64,000 nt of DNA, from contig CAYMCZ010000001.1 in NCBI GenBank assembly GCA_964389285.1, positions 1 to 64,000 of the forward strand. Reading direction: 5' to 3'. The stretch is from Alectryocaccobium sp964389285 (GTDB lineage Bacteria; Bacillota; Clostridia; Lachnospirales; Lachnospiraceae). Positions 60,996-64,000 of the stretch are shown here, piece after piece. Below the pieces are notes generated by a model. It was not told the DNA's origin. It was given only the letters and a program-made list of their open reading frames with translations, and did no database searches. Within the stretch, counting starts at the first letter, position 1; each line of letters begins with the position of its first letter. The translations under genes and the position numbers were made by a program.

Positions 60996-62440
60996 TGGTC
61001 AGTACACTCCTTTGTTTCTATGTCAGCTTCCGCCGCTTTTATCATCAATGCACATTCAACCCGTTTACGCTGCATATCGCAGCCTGTTCCGTATGTGGCA
61101 TTAATATCTTTATGAAAATTATAGGCGTTTGCGGCACATCCGCCGCTGCAGTAAAACCTGGCGAAACAGGTGCTGCATTCTTTTTTGGTATATATATTGC
61201 ATTTTCCGAACATTTCCGCAAGGCAGGGCCTTTTTATGCCTTCGAATACATTTCCCATGCAGAATTCGTCCCTGCCCACGAACTGATGACAGGGAAAAAG
61301 CTCTCCCTTGGGCGTCACGGCCAGATATTCCGTACCCGCACCGCAGCCCGAAAGCCTTTTGTATATACAGGGCCCGCCGCTCAGATCTATCATAAAATGA
61401 AAGAAATTAAATGCTCTTCCCTCTTTTTTTCTTTTGATGATTTCCCGGGCGAGCAGATCATACTGCTCCATGATAACGGGAAGATCCTCTTCTTTTATGG
61501 CATAATCTTCGTGCTCGGGCGCAACCACCGGCTCTATGGAAATCTGATCAAAACCGAGATCCGCCATATGAAGCACGTCTGACGCGAAATCCGTGTTGAA
61601 ACGGGTAAACGTGCCTCTTACATAATAATCTTTCTGCCCTCTGCTTTCGGCAAATTTCAGCAGTTTGGGAAGAATAATGTCATAACTTCCGGCGCCGCCT
61701 CTGAAAGACCGCATCCTGTCATTGACCGCCTTTCTGCCGTCAAGGCTTAAGACCACATTGTCCATTTCCCTGTTGCAGAAACCGATTATCTCATCATTTA
61801 TCAGGACTCCGTTTGTGGTGAGCGTAAATCTGAATCTTTTATTGTGCGTCTTTTCCAAAGAACGGCCGTATCCGACCAGAGCTTTGACAACCTCCCAGTT
61901 TAAAAGAGGCTCGCCTCCGAAAAAATCCACTTCAAGATTTACCCTGTTTCCGGAATTATTTACAAGAAAGTCGATCGCCGCCCTGCCGGTTTCAAAAGAC
62001 ATTAAAGACCGGCTTCCTCTGTATTCGCCTTCCTCCGCAAAACAGTATTTACACGCAAGGTTGCAGTCATGAGCAACATGAATGCAAAGAGCTTTGACGA
62101 CAGTCTCTCTCTCCGGCAGCATATCTATATGATCTCTGAAAATATCTTCGCTGAAAAGCTCGCCTTTTAAATAAAGCTCGCTGATTTCTTCGACGGCTTC
62201 ATCAATCTCTTCTTTTGAATATCTGTCCTGAAATACCTCGTGCAGTTTTTCTTTTTCTTTATTATCAAGTAATTGATTATTGTTTGGCGAAAAAACAGGT
62301 CCCTTCAAAGCCCTGACTTCCCGAAGGATATCATAGACAAGCCCGTCAACCACATGAACCGAACCGCTGTTCTCATCCAGAACCATGAAATATCCGTTGT
62401 TTTCGAACTGGTGGATCACTTTTCCCGTCCTTATACTCAT
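60992..62440 (-). CDS. scfB: SCIFF peptide maturase (radical SAM, SPASM)
   Basis: Radical SAM enzyme of 482 residues that forms thioether cross-links in the six-cysteine SCIFF peptide (the CteB type). An N-terminal RiPP-recognition-like region (GKVIHQFENNGYFMVLDENS) precedes the radical SAM motif CNLACKYCFAEEG (CxxxCxxC). The C-terminal SPASM domain carries many cysteines for auxiliary clusters (LSGCGAGTEYLAVTP, FPCHQF, CSTCFARFYCSGGCA). The precursor gene lies 69 nt upstream on the same strand. An RNA hairpin covers the intergenic region and part of the ribosome binding site. It overlaps secDF by 4 nt. Confidence 0.96.
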   Translation of the reverse strand: MSIRTGKVIHQFENNGYFMVLDENSGSVHVVDGLVYDILREVRALKGPVFSPNNNQLLDNKEKEKLHEVFQDRYSKEEIDEAVEEISELYLKGELFSEDIFRDHIDMLPERETVVKALCIHVAHDCNLACKYCFAEEGEYRGSRSLMSFETGRAAIDFLVNNSGNRVNLEVDFFGGEPLLNWEVVKALVGYGRSLEKTHNKRFRFTLTTNGVLINDEIIGFCNREMDNVVLSLDGRKAVNDRMRSFRGGAGSYDIILPKLLKFAESRGQKDYYVRGTFTRFNTDFASDVLHMADLGFDQISIEPVVAPEHEDYAIKEEDLPVIMEQYDLLAREIIKRKKEGRAFNFFHFMIDLSGGPCIYKRLSGCGAGTEYLAVTPKGELFPCHQFVGRDEFCMGNVFEGIKRPCLAEMFGKCNIYTKKECSTCFARFYCSGGCAANAYNFHKDINATYGTGCDMQRKRVECALMIKAAEADIETKECTDQ

Positions 62441-62446
62441 GAATAA

Positions 62447-62480
62447 AGTGTTCCTTTTGTGATCTCACGAAAGGAACACT
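62447..62480 (-). other. Hairpin between SCIFF precursor and maturase genes
   Basis: AGTGTTCCTTT (62447-62457) pairs perfectly with AAAGGAACACT (62470-62480), and the 12-nt loop holds an inner GTGA/TCAC stem. On the minus strand the descending arm contains AAAGGAA, the likely ribosome binding site of the maturase. The structure could reduce maturase translation or act as a partial terminator so that precursor is made in excess. Confidence 0.65.
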
Positions 62481-62509
62481 GACGATCTTTAATAATATCT
62501 TTGCGTATA

Positions 62510-62656
62510 TTACTTTTTGCTGTGCTCACATTTTTGGTTTCCGACTGTGCAGGAGGTCTTGCATGCCGACTGGCATGAAGTCCGGCACTCGCCGCATCCG
62601 CCCTTATTAACGGTATTTTGGAGTTTTTTTGTATTTAATGATTTAACATGTTTCAT
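62510..62656 (-). CDS. scfA: SCIFF (six cysteines in forty-five residues) peptide precursor
   Basis: A 48-residue ribosomally made peptide precursor. Residues 1-20 form the leader (MKHVKSLNTKKLQNTVNKGG), followed by six cysteines at 21, 24, 28, 32, 36 and 43 and a KK end, as in the SCIFF family. The maturase immediately downstream would convert these into thioether cross-links; the biological role of the mature peptide is unknown although it is nearly universal in Clostridia. The start has a strong AGGAGGAG 7 to 8 nt upstream. It has its own extended -10 promoter. Confidence 0.95.
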   Translation of the reverse strand: MKHVKSLNTKKLQNTVNKGGCGECRTSCQSACKTSCTVGNQKCEHSKK

Positions 62657-62693
62657 GATGTCTCCTCCTAAATAATTATCAGGTTTTCAGCCT

Positions 62694-62725
62694 TTAACCC
62701 CTTTCGGCTGTTTAATCGGGGTTAA
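62694..62725 (-). other. 5'-leader hairpin of the SCIFF transcript
   Basis: TTAACCCC (62694-62701) and GGGGTTAA (62718-62725) form a perfect 8-bp stem. Given the -10 box at 62725-62730, transcription should start within or just after the first arm, so the stem would lie at or close to the 5' end of the mRNA and could stabilise it; alternatively it is a regulator-binding palindrome. Confidence 0.45.
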
Positions 62726-62753
62726 TTGTATCACACTTCTTACACATTGAAAA
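62725..62753 (-). promoter_or_regulatory. Extended -10 promoter of the SCIFF operon
   Basis: On the minus strand TTTTCA (plus 62748-62753), 17-nt spacer and TACAAT (62725-62730) with an upstream TG (TGATACAAT). Confidence 0.6.
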
Positions 62754-62761
62754 GAGGTTTT

Positions 62762-62789
62762 TTGCATGTTATAATCTTTCACATATAAT
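62762..62789 (+). promoter_or_regulatory. Promoter of the M3-type peptidase gene
   Basis: TTGCAT (62762-62767), 16-nt spacer, perfect TATAAT (62784-62789), about 47 nt before the plus-strand start codon and divergent from the SCIFF promoter. Confidence 0.65.
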
Positions 62790-62835
62790 GCATTTAAACC
62801 GTCATCAGGCCGTATGATAAAGAGGATTTTATTTA

Positions 62836-64000
62836 TGAAAATTAAAAATATATTATTATGTGCGATTATCTGTTCTTCCGTGCTGCTGACACAGGCCGCA
62901 TGCTTTCCCGCAAACCTTTTTTCATTTTTCAAAAGACCTCAGACGGAAAACGAAACAACTTATGAAATTGAGGCTGCTCCGGATTCCTCGGCGGCTTCGG
63001 AAAACGAAAATGTCAAAGCCGTCACCATACCCGAATACTACCACTTTGATCCGGCAGATTTTTATGAAAAATGCGACAGGCTCATTCAGGCCTCCGAAGA
63101 AAGCGATATCGCACAGGTTAAAACGCTCTATCAGGATCTCTACAGTCAGCTCATAGAGCTCAAAGATCTGAATTCGGCCGCTTACGTGGAATACTCCGAC
63201 GACGTCACCGACTCTTATATCGAAAACGAAACCGAATATATCGAAGAGACTCTCATTGAATGTGCCGACAGATTCTGTATTGCCTGCCGAAGCGTGGCGC
63301 AGGGGCCCGTCGGCAAAGGTTTCTCCTCGTTTTTGGGGGATTATTCTCTCGGGGCATATTATTATGACTATGAAGATATGGATGAAGAAATGAAATCTCT
63401 GGAGACACAGGAAACCGCTCTTGAAAACAAATACAATCTGCTGTGCAGCGATCTGTCAAATTTTACCGCAACCATCAACGGAAAAACATATGATCTGGAT
63501 TATCTTATAAGCGACGACTCCTATGCTTTTGCTTTCACGGATTATGAAACATACATCGAAGCCTATTACGGCTGTCTCGAAGATCTGAACAGACAAACCG
63601 GTGAGATATTCATTGAGCTCGTCGATATCAGGGACAGGATAGCAAAGCTGGAAGGATATGATAACTATATCGATTATGCCGACAAAGAACTATATTACCG
63701 GGACTATGACGCGGAAGATCTTGAATCGCTGAAAACCGCGGCGAAATCCATCTGCGCCGACTATGTCAGATACGGCGAAACCTCCGCCTCCGAACTTGAA
63801 TTATCGGATACCGAACTCGTAACAATACTCGGAACTCTCGTGTCGGACATTGACGAAATCACTTCCTGCGCATTTGATCTGTTTTCCGAAAACAGCTTAT
63901 ATTCCATAGGAAACGAAGAAGGCAGGCTGAGCGCCGGATACACACTGTTGTTTCACCGCGCCCATGCGCCTTTTATATACCTTTGTACCTCCGATACCCT
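62836..64000 (+). CDS. Secreted M3-family (oligoendopeptidase F-like) peptidase, partial
   Basis: The frame is open from an ATG at 62836 (AGAGGA 8 nt upstream) to the window edge, giving 388 codons. It starts with a signal peptide ending in a possible lipoprotein cysteine (LLTQAAC, Cys23, with an atypical Gln at -3), then an acidic linker. The helical N-terminal lobe of M3 peptidases follows, with the marker IAKLEGYDNYIDYADKELYY and RDYDAEDLESLK. The zinc site HExxH would lie beyond the window, so activity cannot be judged. Exported or lipid-anchored M3 peptidases would trim peptides outside the cell. Family assignment rests mainly on the GYDNYIDY...RDY pattern. Confidence 0.75.

Noticed and set aside
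62687..62932. Minus-strand small open frame upstream of the SCIFF precursor
   Set aside because: It overlaps the divergent promoters and the signal peptide coding region of the M3-type gene, and has no family features.

Overview
The window looks like the core chromosome of a low-to-moderate GC Firmicute of class Clostridia, most likely Lachnospiraceae or a close relative. The support is the gene order (ireB-ruvX-DUF1292-rnj-mltG-like-trmR-trhP, hrcA-grpE-dnaK-dnaJ-prmA-rsmE, asp23-nusB-xseAB-ispA-dxs-tlyA-nadK-argR-recN), a SCIFF peptide with its radical-SAM maturase, a single-chain pyruvate:ferredoxin oxidoreductase, AGGAGG-type ribosome binding sites, frequent TTG/GTG starts and sigma-A-like promoters. 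No rRNA, tRNA or CRISPR array was seen. Identities come from reading translated motifs by eye; no database search was run.

Layout. 1-954: a comM-like Mg-chelatase ATPase gene cut off abruptly at position 57, probably by an insertion element that continues off the window. 1.1-2.6 kb: guaB, facing a GntR/LacI-type regulator across a shared terminator. 2.7-10.1 kb (minus): an RNA-metabolism and regulatory operon with mtaB, ireB, ruvX, DUF1292, RNase J, an MltG-like stub, the wobble-uridine modification pair trmR/trhP, and the regulator. 10.2-18.3 kb: an HPr-like protein without the catalytic histidine, then the CIRCE-controlled hrcA-grpE-dnaK-dnaJ-prmA-rsmE heat-shock operon running into thiI. 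18.5-19.7 kb (plus): a molybdate-binding TOBE protein and a DMT transporter. 19.7-28.7 kb (minus): the conserved nusB-to-recN block for isoprenoid precursors, NAD(P), exonuclease VII, arginine regulation and recombination. It lacks the sporulation genes that flank this block in many spore formers. 28.9-35.5 kb: an orphan four-cluster ferredoxin, prfC, recO, era and a large M16C metalloprotease.

35.5-43.3 kb (minus) is a surface-polysaccharide locus: a polyisoprenyl-phosphate sugar-1-phosphate transferase, three GT2 proteins (one with two domains), an RffA-type aminotransferase and an LCP ligase. 43.4-47.4 kb holds a CdaR/PucR-type regulator, ftsE, ftsX and the ctpA protease, with a strong terminator or attenuator between ftsX and ctpA. 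47.5-52.5 kb holds an uncharacterised secreted propeller-like membrane protein and nifJ.

52.6-62.7 kb is the most unusual part. A 1,232-codon repeat-rich surface protein gene is interrupted by one in-frame amber codon. Next comes recJ, bracketed by a 56-bp tandem repeat array upstream and a 169-bp imperfect inverted-repeat element downstream, and oriented against secDF. Then follow a fused secDF, the SCIFF maturase and a 48-aa six-cysteine SCIFF precursor too short to be noticed by length alone. The window ends inside a secreted M3-type peptidase gene. I found no clear candidate for a wholly new multi-gene system. The best leads are the interrupted surface protein, the repeat-bracketed recJ, the structured repeat element, the HPr-like protein and the propeller-like membrane protein.
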